Shown in pieces: positions 1 through 8,286 of a DNA stretch of 64,000 nucleotides. The notes below the pieces were generated by a model. That model did no database searches, was not told where the DNA came from, and saw only the letters and a list, made by a program, of their open reading frames with translations. Source of the DNA: Cytobacillus sp. IB215665 (GTDB lineage: Bacteria; Bacillota; Bacilli; Bacillales; SM2101). Made by a program: the position numbers and the translations under genes. How positions within the stretch are numbered: position 1 is the first letter of the stretch; the number at the start of each line of letters is the position of its first letter. The stretch covers positions 1 to 64,000 of the forward strand of contig NZ_JAXBME010000018.1 in assembly GCF_033963835.1 (NCBI RefSeq), written 5' to 3'.

Positions 1-2
1 GA

Positions 3-68
3 TGGGCAGTAAAGAATGGAGATATTACATCAGAGGATTTAGCTTTGGTAGAGAGTATAAGAAGATGA
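3..68 (+). CDS. C-terminal end of an unrecognised gene (cut by left edge)
   Basis: A frame open from the left edge encodes 21 residues ending in LVESIRR before TGA. The mixed acidic and hydrophobic composition is protein-like, but the piece is too short to assign. A second frame (2-82) is also open and starts with ATG, so the frame choice is uncertain. No function can be proposed. Confidence 0.3.
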   Translation, partial: WAVKNGDITSEDLALVESIRR

Positions 69-236
69 TGAAAACTTACTGATACAGTTTCATTAAGAGG
101 TGAATTTAACGTTTTCCCGAAAGAAGTCTCCGTCCAGTGCCAATTGACCTCAGATTGATCCCGATATAGGGAGTGCTGATGATCCTGTTCTTGGAGATTA
201 GGTATAAATTGTTTTTACTACATTTTGCGAGGTGTT

Positions 237-323
237 ATGATGAATTTTATTAGTGGTGACGAAACAGTACCAGGTGGTCAACGTTCTTAAAGCGGTGATG
301 ACACAATACCCACAGGCGGATAA
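237..323 (+). pseudogene. Broken short peptide gene, SGDDxxPTGG family
   Basis: A GAGGTG ribosome site (229-234) precedes ATG 237. The frame reads MMNFISGDETVPGGQRS, meets TAA at 288-290, and continues in frame as SGDDTIPTGG before a second TAA at 321-323. The layout matches the intact gene at 1335-1529, which also starts with a few residues, then SGDDTPRPGG, then further SGD..PTGG units. I read this as a paralogue with a nonsense codon between repeat 1 and repeat 2; the first 17 residues could still be translated. A terminator follows at 342-366. Confidence 0.55.
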
Positions 324-341
324 TAAAGTCAAAGTATTAAA

Positions 342-366
342 GTCTATCCATTGGATAGGCTTTTTT
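342..366 (+). terminator. Intrinsic terminator after the broken peptide gene
   Basis: An 8-bp stem (GTCTATCC with GGATAGGC, one G-U pair) with a 3-nt loop is followed by six T. The same GTCTATC/GGTAGGC-T6 motif ends the next small genes at 646-672 and 1544-1576. Confidence 0.75.
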
Positions 367-438
367 AGACACTAAATGTTCACAAGGAATATTGCTCTTG
401 TAGAAGAATTCCTTTTCCAAACGAAAGGTGGGCTGTGT

Positions 439-645
439 ATGGAAGTTGGCGACAAATTTGAAATTCTTTATATTCCCGATAAAAGAAATGGGAATATAGA
501 AGTCACTATTATTGGTTTCGAGAATGGTTCATGGGGTTCTGTCATGGCTACGCATAACGAACATACAAGAAACGAAAACGGTCATAATAAAAGAGAGTGT
601 ATTAACAAAGCCTTGAAACGTATAGCAGAACAGACAGCAGATTGA
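439..645 (+). CDS. Small hypothetical protein (68 aa)
   Basis: The start at 439 is chosen because AAAGGTGGG (424-432) lies 6-7 nt upstream; the earlier in-frame ATG at 376 has no ribosome site. The protein begins MEVGDKFEILYI and ends IAEQTAD. It has a beta-rich N-terminal half and a charged helical C-terminus, with no signal peptide or membrane segment. I do not recognise the family. It lies between two SGDDxxPTGG peptide loci and has its own terminator, so it is probably a single-gene transcript. Confidence 0.55.
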   Translation: MEVGDKFEILYIPDKRNGNIEVTIIGFENGSWGSVMATHNEHTRNENGHNKRECINKALKRIAEQTAD

Positions 646-672
646 GTCTATCTATACAGGTAGGCTTTTTTT
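646..672 (+). terminator. Intrinsic terminator, same family as its neighbours
   Basis: An 8-bp stem begins directly after the TGA stop (646-653 with 658-665), has a 4-nt loop and is followed by seven T. Confidence 0.75.
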
Positions 673-798
673 AATACAAGGGACTTAAATCATAATTTGT
701 GCAACAAAAAAATCATGGAAGTGTTGTGTAGAACAAATTGCCAAAAGATTATACAGTTGATACAATACCAGAAGAACATTTGTTTGGAGATGTTGTAT

Positions 799-1182
799 AT
801 GAGAGCAAGTATACCAGAGGATATATTAGACACAATTGTTGAGAAGATCTATCTTGATCTAGAAATCCACATTCTTGAGAAAAAATATATGGATGCAGAA
901 ACACAGAGGAAAGATGAAGAACACATCAAGTTTTTAAACACCGTTTTATCCAGTGTCAGAAAGAAACGGAAAGAAACTGGCGAATTCCTTAAAGGAAAAG
1001 ACGTAAAGATTTTTGACGTAGTAGAACTAGATGATATGTTTGTTGAATACCCATATGCTCAAAAAACGAATGGGGCATCTAAAGAAGGTAGTCAACGTTT
1101 TTGGAAAGCGGGTTTAAAGTATCGGTTAACTCGTCGAATAAATGAGCGTTTGACAAGAGGTGTTGAGGAAGTTGACAAATAG
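799..1182 (+). CDS. Hypothetical helical protein, possibly frameshifted at its 5' end
   Basis: ATG 799 follows GGAGA (786-790) at 8 nt and gives a 127-residue, highly charged helical protein ending RGVEEVDK. The frame is open further upstream to 697 without a good ribosome site. Another frame just upstream also looks coding (it reads KDYTVDTIPEEHLFGDVVYE, about 742-801), so the gene may be the 3' part of a longer frameshifted gene. No domain is recognised. The residues LTRRINERLTRG near the end could be a basic nucleic-acid or protein contact, but this is a guess. Confidence 0.45.
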   Translation: MRASIPEDILDTIVEKIYLDLEIHILEKKYMDAETQRKDEEHIKFLNTVLSSVRKKRKETGEFLKGKDVKIFDVVELDDMFVEYPYAQKTNGASKEGSQRFWKAGLKYRLTRRINERLTRGVEEVDK

Positions 1183-1334
1183 CACCTAAGAATTCCTATA
1201 TCCCAATCACTTCTCATATTTGTGGAATCTTTTTGATCAAACTTCATTCCAATAAGGTAGGCCTTTTGATTTTAAAGGACTTTTTTCAAATATATAGAAT
1301 TGATTAATGTAACAAGAACGTGCGAGGTGATACT

Positions 1335-1529
1335 ATGAGATTTGCTAGCGGTGATGATACACCTAGACCAGGTGGCTATCGTCAGGTAAATGGTGAGACA
1401 GTCCCAACTGGAGATCGCGCTAGAAGTGGTGATGGTACAGCTCCGACAGGCGGTAAACTATTAAGTGGTGATGATCCAGCACCTACTGGTGGTAAGTTAA
1501 GTACCGACGCTCCATTTCCAACTGGTTAA
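1335..1529 (+). CDS. Tandem-repeat short peptide gene (SGDDxxPTGG units)
   Basis: GAGGTGA (1324-1330) lies 4 nt before ATG 1335. The 64-residue product is built of related units: SGDDTPRPGG, NGETVPTGD, SGDGTAPTGG, SGDDPAPTGG and STDAPFPTG. There is no signal peptide or membrane helix. The units closely resemble the C-terminus GGDDPHPTG of the secreted pre-peptide beside the AimR-like receptor at 29-30 kb. It could be a precursor yielding several signal peptides, a decoy, or a modified-peptide precursor; the sequence shows only the repeat architecture. It has its own terminator at 1544-1576. Confidence 0.7.
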   Translation: MRFASGDDTPRPGGYRQVNGETVPTGDRARSGDGTAPTGGKLLSGDDPAPTGGKLSTDAPFPTG

Positions 1530-1543
1530 TAAATATGCGTTAC

Positions 1544-1576
1544 AAAGCCTACCGTTATTAATTGGGTAGGCTTTTT
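1544..1576 (+). terminator. Intrinsic terminator of the repeat-peptide gene
   Basis: AAAGCCTACC pairs with GGTAGGCTTT across an 11-nt loop and is followed by a T run. It matches the terminators at 342 and 646 in sequence. Confidence 0.85.
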
Positions 1577-1743
1577 ACTTATGCATAAGGTAAATCAAAA
1601 AAATTATGACTGTTTGACATATTTCATTCAAGTGTCATTTTTGAAAAAACAAATGAAATCATCAAAATTCACGTGCCAAAACTTCATTTATTTACAATAA
1701 AAAACCCTAAAAGTGTTGCTGTTACAAGGTTTTCAGCTTACAT

Positions 1744-1779
1744 ATCATATCTTAGCCAATATCTTTAGGGATTATGATA
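1744..1779 (+). repeat. Solitary degenerate CRISPR-repeat-like sequence upstream of tracrRNA
   Basis: The first 28 nt match the array repeat (5432-5731) with three differences; the last 8 are diverged. It lies 105 nt upstream of the tracrRNA anti-repeat and in the same orientation. It may be a duplicated anti-repeat, a relic repeat, or, if transcribed leftward, a crRNA-like unit with 1780-1809 as guide. Such extra repeats can have a regulatory role in type II systems, but nothing here proves it. Confidence 0.65.
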
Positions 1780-1848
1780 ATTTAAACATTTTTTTAATTA
1801 CATAATTTTACCATGAGTAACACCAGTATTTTCGAGAACACTATACCT

Positions 1849-1963
1849 ATCATATCTTAGTCAATATCTATAGGTTGCTATAATAAGAGCTCAAATGAGA
1901 CTCGTGGCGTAGGGGATCGCCTACCTTCTTTTATTAAAAAGAAGGTCTCCCCAATTTTATTGT
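1849..1963 (+). ncRNA. tracrRNA of the type II-C Cas9
   Basis: Positions 1849-1884 are an anti-repeat (29 of 36 identical to the + strand of the array repeat), so the RNA would pair with the crRNA repeat made from the minus strand. Downstream are a short stem (about 1887-1903), the stem GGCG-TAGGGGAT-CGCC (1906-1921), and an ACCTTCTTTT/AAAAAGAAGGT hairpin followed by CTCCCC and a T-rich end. This order, including AGGGGAT facing CTCCCC, is the layout known for the Geobacillus Cas9 tracrRNA. Ends are inferred; cas9 starts about 55 nt downstream. Confidence 0.88.
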
Positions 1964-2017
1964 TAATTTTCTTTGTTTTGGTCTAATTTAGTTTCTACAT
2001 ATAGAAAGGAGATATAT

Positions 2018-5000
2018 ATGAAGTACTCAATTGGTATTGATGTTGGTATTTCGTCCTGTGGGTGGGCTGTTATTAATCTTGATAAAAACCGTATAGAGGA
2101 TTTAGGTGTCAGGATTTTTCCAAAAGCAGAAAAAGAAGATGGCGAATCAATTACTGCTGCTAGAAGAAAAGCTCGATCTACCAGAAGAACGATCAGTAGA
2201 AGAAGGCATCGTTTAGAGAGGGTCAAAAAACTAATTGCGCGCACAGGTTTATACCCAGCAAATAAAATAGAAGCTTTATACAAACTTCCATTTGATAAGA
2301 GTGTTTGGCAGTTAAGAACAGAAGCTTTGGATAGATTACTTACCAACGAGGAATTCACACGAGTATTAATACACTTAGCTAAAAGGAGAGGTTTTAAATC
2401 AAATAGAAAAGAGCTATCCTCAAACACAGAAAAAGACAAAGACAACAAAAACAAGCCTATACTATCTAACCTCAATGAAAATAAAGAAATAATGAACAAT
2501 AAAAAGTACCGAACTGTATCCGAAATGATGACTCTTGATGATAAGTTTTCAAAACAAAAACGAAATAAACCAAATAATTATGTGTGTACTGTAGGAAGAG
2601 AAGATCTCCAAAATGAAATTATACATATCTTTAAGAAGCAGCGTAGCTTAGGTAATACACATGCTTCAGTTGAATTTGAGAAAAAATATATAAATATTTG
2701 GGCATCTCAACGTCCATTTAGCTCAAAAGAACAAATTAAAAAAATGGTAGGTCAATGTACATTAGAAACAAATGAAAAACGAGCACCAAAAGCATGTTTC
2801 TCTTCTCAAAAATATATTGCATTAAAATCCATCAATGAAATTAGAATAATCAGTTCAACAGAAATGAGAGGGCTTAATACTGAAGAAAGAAAAAAGGTTC
2901 TTCAGCTGGCTTTACAAGAAAAAAAAGTGACATATAGTGATATTCGGACTTTATTATCCCTAGATCCTTCTGTACATTTTAATGCTATATTACCATCTGC
3001 AGAGTCAACTGAGTTAATTAAGTTAAGCGAATATCATAAATTGAAGGATGCTCTCATTATCATCAATGGTTACGAGAACTTTACTGACCAAGATTTAGAT
3101 ACCTTCAGCTATGCTCTTACCATGTTTAAAAATGAGACAGACATAGAAGATTATCTATATAATCGTTACAAAAATAGTAAAGGTAAATACCAGCGAAATA
3201 TTTCAAATACAAAATATGATCAACAATTAATAGATGCATTATCTACGCTAAGTTTTAGCAAGTTTGGTAACTTATCGATGAAAGCTATAAAGAAAATAAC
3301 TCCTTTCTTAGAAGAAGGTTTCACTTATGACAAAGCGTGTGAAAAAGCAGGTTATAACTTTCAAGGCGAGCGTAAGAACAAGGGATTTACAGGTAAACTA
3401 CCTCTCATTGGTAAAGATATTACTAACCCAGTAATTAAGCGATCCTTATCACAATCAAGACAAATCATTAATAATATTATACAAATTTATGGACTTCCGC
3501 ATGCTATTTATATAGAAACAGCTCGTGAGTTAAAGAAAACCTTTGAGGAAAGAAAGAAAATACAAGAGAAAAACAAAGCTAATCAAGAGAAGAATGAAAA
3601 AGCCAAAAAGAAATTGTTAAAATACGGGATTGGTGATCCCAAAAGGTACGATATCGTTAAATATAAATTATGGGAAGAACAAAATAAGCGTTGTATATAT
3701 ACAAATAAAGAAATACTAGAAGAACAGCTAATCTCTAGTGATATAGATACTGATCATATAATTCCCTTCAGCAGAAGCTTTGATGATTCTTATGTAAATA
3801 AAGTCGTATGTTTGAAAGATGAAAATATGCAGAAAGGAAATAAGCTCCCTTTTGAATATTTTGGACATGACGAGCAGAGATGGAATGCCTTTGAAGAAAG
3901 GGTACAAAATAGTAAAATTAGTTCTTATAAAAAAGATAAGTTGTTAAAAGAACATTTTACTGAGCAAGAAAAAAATGAGTTTTTAAGGCGTAATTTACAT
4001 GATACACAAGGAATTTCTAAATATTTGGCTAATTTTTTGAAAAATCATTTACATACAAACTCTGGAGATGACCCTAAAGTTGAAATACATACAATTAAGG
4101 GAAAATTCACCTCTGTTTTAAGAAGTCGATGGGGATTTAACAAGGATAGAGATAAAAGTGATCTACACCATGCTGTTGATGCGGTAATTATTGCACTAAT
4201 TACTGTCGAAAACATCCAAAAAATCACTCGTTATTATCAAGATAAAGAAACCAATAAACTGAAAGGTCGTAAGGCTCAGTATTTCCCACGACCATGGAAA
4301 CATTTTAGTGCAGAATTAACTGCTCGATTATCGAAGAATCCTGGTGAAATTCTAAAGAAAATGCAGTTGGATTCTTATTCTGATGTAGACTTAGATAAAT
4401 TACAGCCAATCTTTGTTTCAAGACGTCCTAATAGATCGGTAACAGGATTAGCTCATTTAGAGAAAGTGAGAAAACATATTGGAAAAAGCGAAAAAGGGAT
4501 TGAATTGACATGTGTTAAAACGCCACTTTCAAAAATTAAGTTAGACAAAAATGGGAACTTTAATATGTTTGGTAGGGAGAGTGACCCTTATACATACAAT
4601 GCCATAAAGCAACGGTTATTGGAGTATGATAATAAGCCCGCTAAAGCATTTGAAGAGGAGCTTAGAAAACCCACCAAGTCAGGAGCACCGGGACCTATCA
4701 TCAAGTCAGTAAAGATAATTGAAGAAAGAAACATAGTTCAATCCGTTCATAATGGCAATGGAGTCGTATTCAATAGTGAAATAGTGAGAAGTGATGTATT
4801 TTTGAAAGACAATAAATACTTTTTTGTACCTATTTATAAAAGTGATGTGATTAAAACCAAACTACCTAATAGGGCGATTGCGGCTAATAAACCATATAAT
4901 GAGTGGCCTATTATTGATGAAAGCTACACATTTCAATTTAGTTTATATCCAAATGACCTCATAAAAGTTGTACCAAGTAAATCAAGAACGATAAAAGCAA

Positions 5001-5233
5001 AAACAATGGGCTCAGAGAAAATACAACTCACAGAAATGTTGGGTTATTATAGATCAATTCATACTGGCACGGCTGGGATAACCATAGAAAGTCATGATAG
5101 ATCTTTGAGAGCAGAGGGTCTAGGTTCAAAAACCTTACAATTGATTGAAAAATACCAAGTAGACAGTTTAGGTAGAAGTATTTCAAAAGTAAATGGTGAG
5201 AAAAGAATGCCCTTTAATAAAAAACGAGCATAG
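2018..5233 (+). CDS. cas9: Cas9 endonuclease, type II-C (Geobacillus Cas9-like)
   Basis: AAAGGAG (2005-2011) lies 6 nt before ATG 2018; the 1071-residue length fits compact II-C enzymes. RuvC-I starts MKYSIGIDVG with D8. The arginine-rich bridge helix follows at about 45-75. RuvC-II has E500 in IYIETARE, the HNH motif DTDHIIPFS has H580, and RuvC-III has HHAVDAV with H718 and D721. All catalytic residues are present. The C-terminus (from about 800) is the PAM-reading half. Overall wording closely follows Geobacillus Cas9. It acts with the tracrRNA just upstream and the array just downstream. No cas1, cas2, csn2 or cas4 is nearby, so the locus can interfere but probably not acquire spacers alone. 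Confidence 0.97.
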   Translation: MKYSIGIDVGISSCGWAVINLDKNRIEDLGVRIFPKAEKEDGESITAARRKARSTRRTISRRRHRLERVKKLIARTGLYPANKIEALYKLPFDKSVWQLRTEALDRLLTNEEFTRVLIHLAKRRGFKSNRKELSSNTEKDKDNKNKPILSNLNENKEIMNNKKYRTVSEMMTLDDKFSKQKRNKPNNYVCTVGREDLQNEIIHIFKKQRSLGNTHASVEFEKKYINIWASQRPFSSKEQIKKMVGQCTLETNEKRAPKACFSSQKYIALKSINEIRIISSTEMRGLNTEERKKVLQLALQEKKVTYSDIRTLLSLDPSVHFNAILPSAESTELIKLSEYHKLKDALIIINGYENFTDQDLDTFSYALTMFKNETDIEDYLYNRYKNSKGKYQRNISNTKYDQQLIDALSTLSFSKFGNLSMKAIKKITPFLEEGFTYDKACEKAGYNFQGERKNKGFTGKLPLIGKDITNPVIKRSLSQSRQIINNIIQIYGLPHAIYIETARELKKTFEERKKIQEKNKANQEKNEKAKKKLLKYGIGDPKRYDIVKYKLWEEQNKRCIYTNKEILEEQLISSDIDTDHIIPFSRSFDDSYVNKVVCLKDENMQKGNKLPFEYFGHDEQRWNAFEERVQNSKISSYKKDKLLKEHFTEQEKNEFLRRNLHDTQGISKYLANFLKNHLHTNSGDDPKVEIHTIKGKFTSVLRSRWGFNKDRDKSDLHHAVDAVIIALITVENIQKITRYYQDKETNKLKGRKAQYFPRPWKHFSAELTARLSKNPGEILKKMQLDSYSDVDLDKLQPIFVSRRPNRSVTGLAHLEKVRKHIGKSEKGIELTCVKTPLSKIKLDKNGNFNMFGRESDPYTYNAIKQRLLEYDNKPAKAFEEELRKPTKSGAPGPIIKSVKIIEERNIVQSVHNGNGVVFNSEIVRSDVFLKDNKYFFVPIYKSDVIKTKLPNRAIAANKPYNEWPIIDESYTFQFSLYPNDLIKVVPSKSRTIKAKTMGSEKIQLTEMLGYYRSIHTGTAGITIESHDRSLRAEGLGSKTLQLIEKYQVDSLGRSISKVNGEKRMPFNKKRA

Positions 5234-5242
5234 TAAAAGAAA

Positions 5243-5285
5243 AACCTTGTATATATCATGTACAAGGTTCCTCTTTGTGTTTTTA
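5243..5285 (+). terminator. Likely cas9 terminator
   Basis: AACCTTGTA and TACAAGGTT form a 9-bp stem 9 nt after the cas9 stop, followed by a broken T-rich tract. It would separate cas9 from the oppositely transcribed array. Confidence 0.65.
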
Positions 5286-5431
5286 TTTTCATCTTAAAGA
5301 ATAAGTTTAAATGTTGTTGATGTGTTTTTTAAAAAAAGACAAAAAACTATTGAAAATCACAAGCAAAAAAATTATTTTTTCGAAAAGAAAACCATCCAAA
5401 AAGTTAATAAATAGGCATTTCTGGCACACGT

Positions 5432-5731
5432 ATCATATCCTAGCCATTATCTATAGGGAACTATAACCATCACTTTAGCTTTTTTATTGTTAGGATCATC
5501 ATATCCTAGCCATTATCTATAGGGAACTATAACTACTTGTCCTTCCATCCAATACCCTCACTTATCATATCCTAGCCATTATCTATAGGGAACTATAACC
5601 GATTTATCTTACACCTTTATTATACTACGATCATATCCTAGCCATTATCTATAGGGAACTATAACCCGCAAACGTCACAGATCACGGTTGTTTCGATCAT
5701 ATCCTAGCCGTTATCTATAGGGAGCTAAAAC
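5432..5731 (-). CRISPR. Type II-C CRISPR array, 5 repeats and 4 spacers
   Basis: Repeats of 36 nt lie at 5432-5467, 5498-5533, 5564-5599, 5630-5665 and 5696-5731. The first four are identical and the fifth has three changes. Spacers are all exactly 30 nt (5468-5497, 5534-5563, 5600-5629, 5666-5695). On the minus strand the repeat begins GTTATAGTTCCC and ends GGATATGAT, like the Geobacillus repeat, so crRNAs run leftward and pair with the + strand tracrRNA. The TATGAT at each repeat's 3' end resembles the -10 boxes embedded in other II-C repeats, so each spacer could be transcribed from its own repeat. The diverged repeat lies at the right, upstream in this transcription direction. Confidence 0.97.
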
Positions 5732-5799
5732 TGTGGGTGGACCTTCGTTTTTTATTAGTATTTCTAAAAAGTGGTTTAATTATAATATCAATTTGCATT

Positions 5800-6969
5800 T
5801 TAAACATACTCAGCTAATAACCCTTGATCCCACAAATGCACCGCGTTGTCTTCCTTCTCAAATTCCTTCTGTAAATAAATCATCGTTGTCTCGATTTTTT
5901 CATGACCAAGTGAACGCATTATTTTATAAATATCAGCTCCACTATGATAAGAAATAATCGCATAACAGTGACGGAATGTATGAGGGCTGATAGGATTCGG
6001 ACGATTAATCACAAAATCTAATTCAGTTCTAGTCACTGCCTTATTAATGTAACGAGATAAGTAAGTATTGCTGTAAGCTTTTCCGCCACTTGTCATAAAG
6101 AGGGGAGATTCATCTTTAGAATCCAATGAGGTATCAAATCCTCTTATGCTACGAAATTCCACAATGCTTTCAAACACCTTTTTCTTTAATGGTACAGTTC
6201 TTTTCTTATTTCCTTTCCCATGAATGCGCAAATAATACTCTCCTCGTGTACCATCATAATGAACATCACAAACACGGGCTGAACATAATTCAGAATTCCT
6301 GATTCCTGTAGTGATTAATACATGTAGAATACCAAACAGAATTGGGTGTTGCTCCTGTTTAAAGAAATCTAATAACTCCAGTGCTTCTGTTGGTCCCAGA
6401 TCTCTATTTGGTCTTTCATCTACACTAACAGTTGCTGACTGAAGCCTTGTCGTTAAATCAGCGTTTAAATATTGGTTTTGATATAAAAATTTCAAGAAGC
6501 TTCTTATAATAGAAGTTTTTCGTGCAATGGTTGCTGCTGAATACTTCTCTTTCCCTTGAAGTGCAGGTGCTTTATGAATCATCCAGTCTTGATACCGTTT
6601 GATATGTCTTGGTTCCAAGCTTTTAAACAACGATTCATCTTTCACATCAGCTATATCTACATCAATTTCACTGGCATACTTCACCATGTTTGTTGCGAAT
6701 GTAAGCAGCTCTCTCAAATATTCCTGGCGAGTACCTGAAGAACGATTTTTCTTTTCGTCTACATTTTTTTGTTCATGACAATAATAGTAAATCATTTCAT
6801 AATCGGAAAAGTCATGGCATGAATTTTGATTTTCTTTTTCTGCAAGGTCTATTTTTTTCTCTAATGTTGGATAAAAAGATGTGTCTGACAATTTATGTAT
6901 TAATTCATGAAGTGTATCTCTATTTTCATCTTGTAACATTAATTGATTTTCTTGACTTGAAACTAACAT
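5800..6969 (-). CDS. Tyrosine recombinase (XerC/XerD-like)
   Basis: The 389-residue protein has an N-terminal SAM-like core-binding region (about 75-180) and a C-terminal catalytic domain. The full catalytic set is visible: R224 in TTGIRNSEL, K252 in HGKGNKKR, H330 and R333 in SPHTFRH, H356 in SLGHEKIE and nucleophile Y365. It would cut and join DNA at a specific site, as in plasmid dimer resolution or element integration. The gene converges on the CRISPR array. The upstream AT-rich gap (6970-7296) may hold its site or promoter. I cannot say whether it resolves multimers or integrates the element. Confidence 0.92.
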   Translation of the reverse strand: MLVSSQENQLMLQDENRDTLHELIHKLSDTSFYPTLEKKIDLAEKENQNSCHDFSDYEMIYYYCHEQKNVDEKKNRSSGTRQEYLRELLTFATNMVKYASEIDVDIADVKDESLFKSLEPRHIKRYQDWMIHKAPALQGKEKYSAATIARKTSIIRSFLKFLYQNQYLNADLTTRLQSATVSVDERPNRDLGPTEALELLDFFKQEQHPILFGILHVLITTGIRNSELCSARVCDVHYDGTRGEYYLRIHGKGNKKRTVPLKKKVFESIVEFRSIRGFDTSLDSKDESPLFMTSGGKAYSNTYLSRYINKAVTRTELDFVINRPNPISPHTFRHCYAIISYHSGADIYKIMRSLGHEKIETTMIYLQKEFEKEDNAVHLWDQGLLAEYV

Positions 6970-7296
6970 ATCTAATCACCTCAACAATTTATTTTCTATA
7001 AATCTATTAATCTTCTAATAAACGGTCATTTATAAATCTAATTATCTATAACTATATATATCTATATTAATTATAACAGATTAATAAGTATATGAATCAT
7101 ATGTGCAAAAAAACCTCCATTTGTTGCACTATTAGTAATTACATAAATTTTTCTATTTTATTTATTATTATTTACTATATTAGTTTTAAATTGATGATAT
7201 ATTAAATACATATTATAATATAAGTATGCTATATTACATATATTTAATACCTTAAGTTATGGTATATTAACATTATAAAAAGGATGTGATTGAGAT
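6970..7296. other. AT-rich divergent intergenic region
   Basis: This 327-nt gap between two divergent genes has no ORF I would support. It is very AT-rich and contains an inverted repeat GTGCAA/TTGCAC (about 7101-7126) and an imperfect 22-nt palindrome around 7206-7227 (ATACATATTAT with AATATAAGTAT). It probably holds both promoters and could hold the recombinase site. Confidence 0.4.
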
Positions 7297-8283
7297 ATGT
7301 TAGAAGAAAATAAATCTGAGCATCTTACGACTCAACAAGTTGCTGAATATTTAGGACGGGGAACAGCAACGATTTACAAGTATGTGAAAGAGGGGAAGCT
7401 CACTCCTGTATACGATCATTCAAAATGGAAGATGCGGAGAACCAAAATCTTTAAAAGGGAAGAAGTAGAAAAGTTAAAGGCTGAATTAAAGAAACCAGGG
7501 ATTTCTACATTTGAAGCTTCAAAACGAATCAACCTAAAGTATCCTACATTAATGTCATTCATCTACGATGGAACGATACCAGCCAAAAAGTTAGAGCACC
7601 GTGGAAAAGAGCAATACTTCATAGCAGAAGAGGATCTAGAACAATTCCTCTCGTCAGATTTTTACGCGCGCTATCTTACTCAACGTGAAAAGAAACAATT
7701 CGTATCTGAACAAGGTTACTTGTTGTTTCAATCCTTCATTAACCCTGAAACAAATATAAATGCTCGTTTAATGGAGGTAGATGGAGACGAAGGGAAGATC
7801 ATTTCTCAAGATGGTGTAGCTATGAGTATACAAGAAGCCATTGATGAAGGCTTTGAATCTAGTATCACGTTTGAAGATAAGGCTTACAGTACGAAAAAAG
7901 GTTATGCAACATTTCGTTTCATGAAGCCCTATGATGTACGTTCCAATATATATTCTATAATTGAAGCATTTTATCAATCAACTGGACCAAAGAATGTTCG
8001 ATTAACCGTGGATCATAACTACATTAATGTTGAAGTCAAACCACTATATATAGAAGGAAAGCATCATGAGTTTATGCAGCTGTTACAACAGCATGTAGTA
8101 AGTGGGAAGGTATTTGAAGAACCTAGTGGTATATTAATAGATAGTGATCTTGAACCGCTAACGATTTACATTCCTTCAAAAATGAAGCAATTTATCCGAG
8201 AAAAAGCGGAGCAAGAAGGAAAGACAATGGAAGAGGTATCAGTTGAAGCATTAAAGAAAGTGTGGGGAGAAGAGGAGGGTTGA
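7297..8283 (+). CDS. DNA-binding protein with excisionase-type HTH domains
   Basis: AAAAGGATGTGAT (7278-7290) precedes ATG 7297. Residues 8-65 (LTTQQVAEYLGRGTATIYKY) form a MerR/excisionase-type winged HTH. A second similar unit follows at about 70-115 (STFEASKRINLKYPTLMSFI). The C-terminus (from about 290, LTIYIPSKMKQFIREKAEQE) looks like a ribbon-helix-helix or dimerisation segment. The middle is unassigned. It sits divergent to the recombinase and 3 nt before the next gene, so it may regulate recombination or plasmid functions. Confidence 0.7.
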   Translation: MLEENKSEHLTTQQVAEYLGRGTATIYKYVKEGKLTPVYDHSKWKMRRTKIFKREEVEKLKAELKKPGISTFEASKRINLKYPTLMSFIYDGTIPAKKLEHRGKEQYFIAEEDLEQFLSSDFYARYLTQREKKQFVSEQGYLLFQSFINPETNINARLMEVDGDEGKIISQDGVAMSIQEAIDEGFESSITFEDKAYSTKKGYATFRFMKPYDVRSNIYSIIEAFYQSTGPKNVRLTVDHNYINVEVKPLYIEGKHHEFMQLLQQHVVSGKVFEEPSGILIDSDLEPLTIYIPSKMKQFIREKAEQEGKTMEEVSVEALKKVWGEEEG

Positions 8284-8286
8284 AAG

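Noticed and set aside
1963-2499. Long minus-strand ORF overlapping the cas9 5' end
   Set aside because: It is a mirror of the cas9 coding bias with no ribosome site and lies fully antisense to a clear gene.
5468-5695. Self-targeting by the four spacers
   Set aside because: Reading by eye I found no second match in the window, but a proper search was not possible, so no claim is made.
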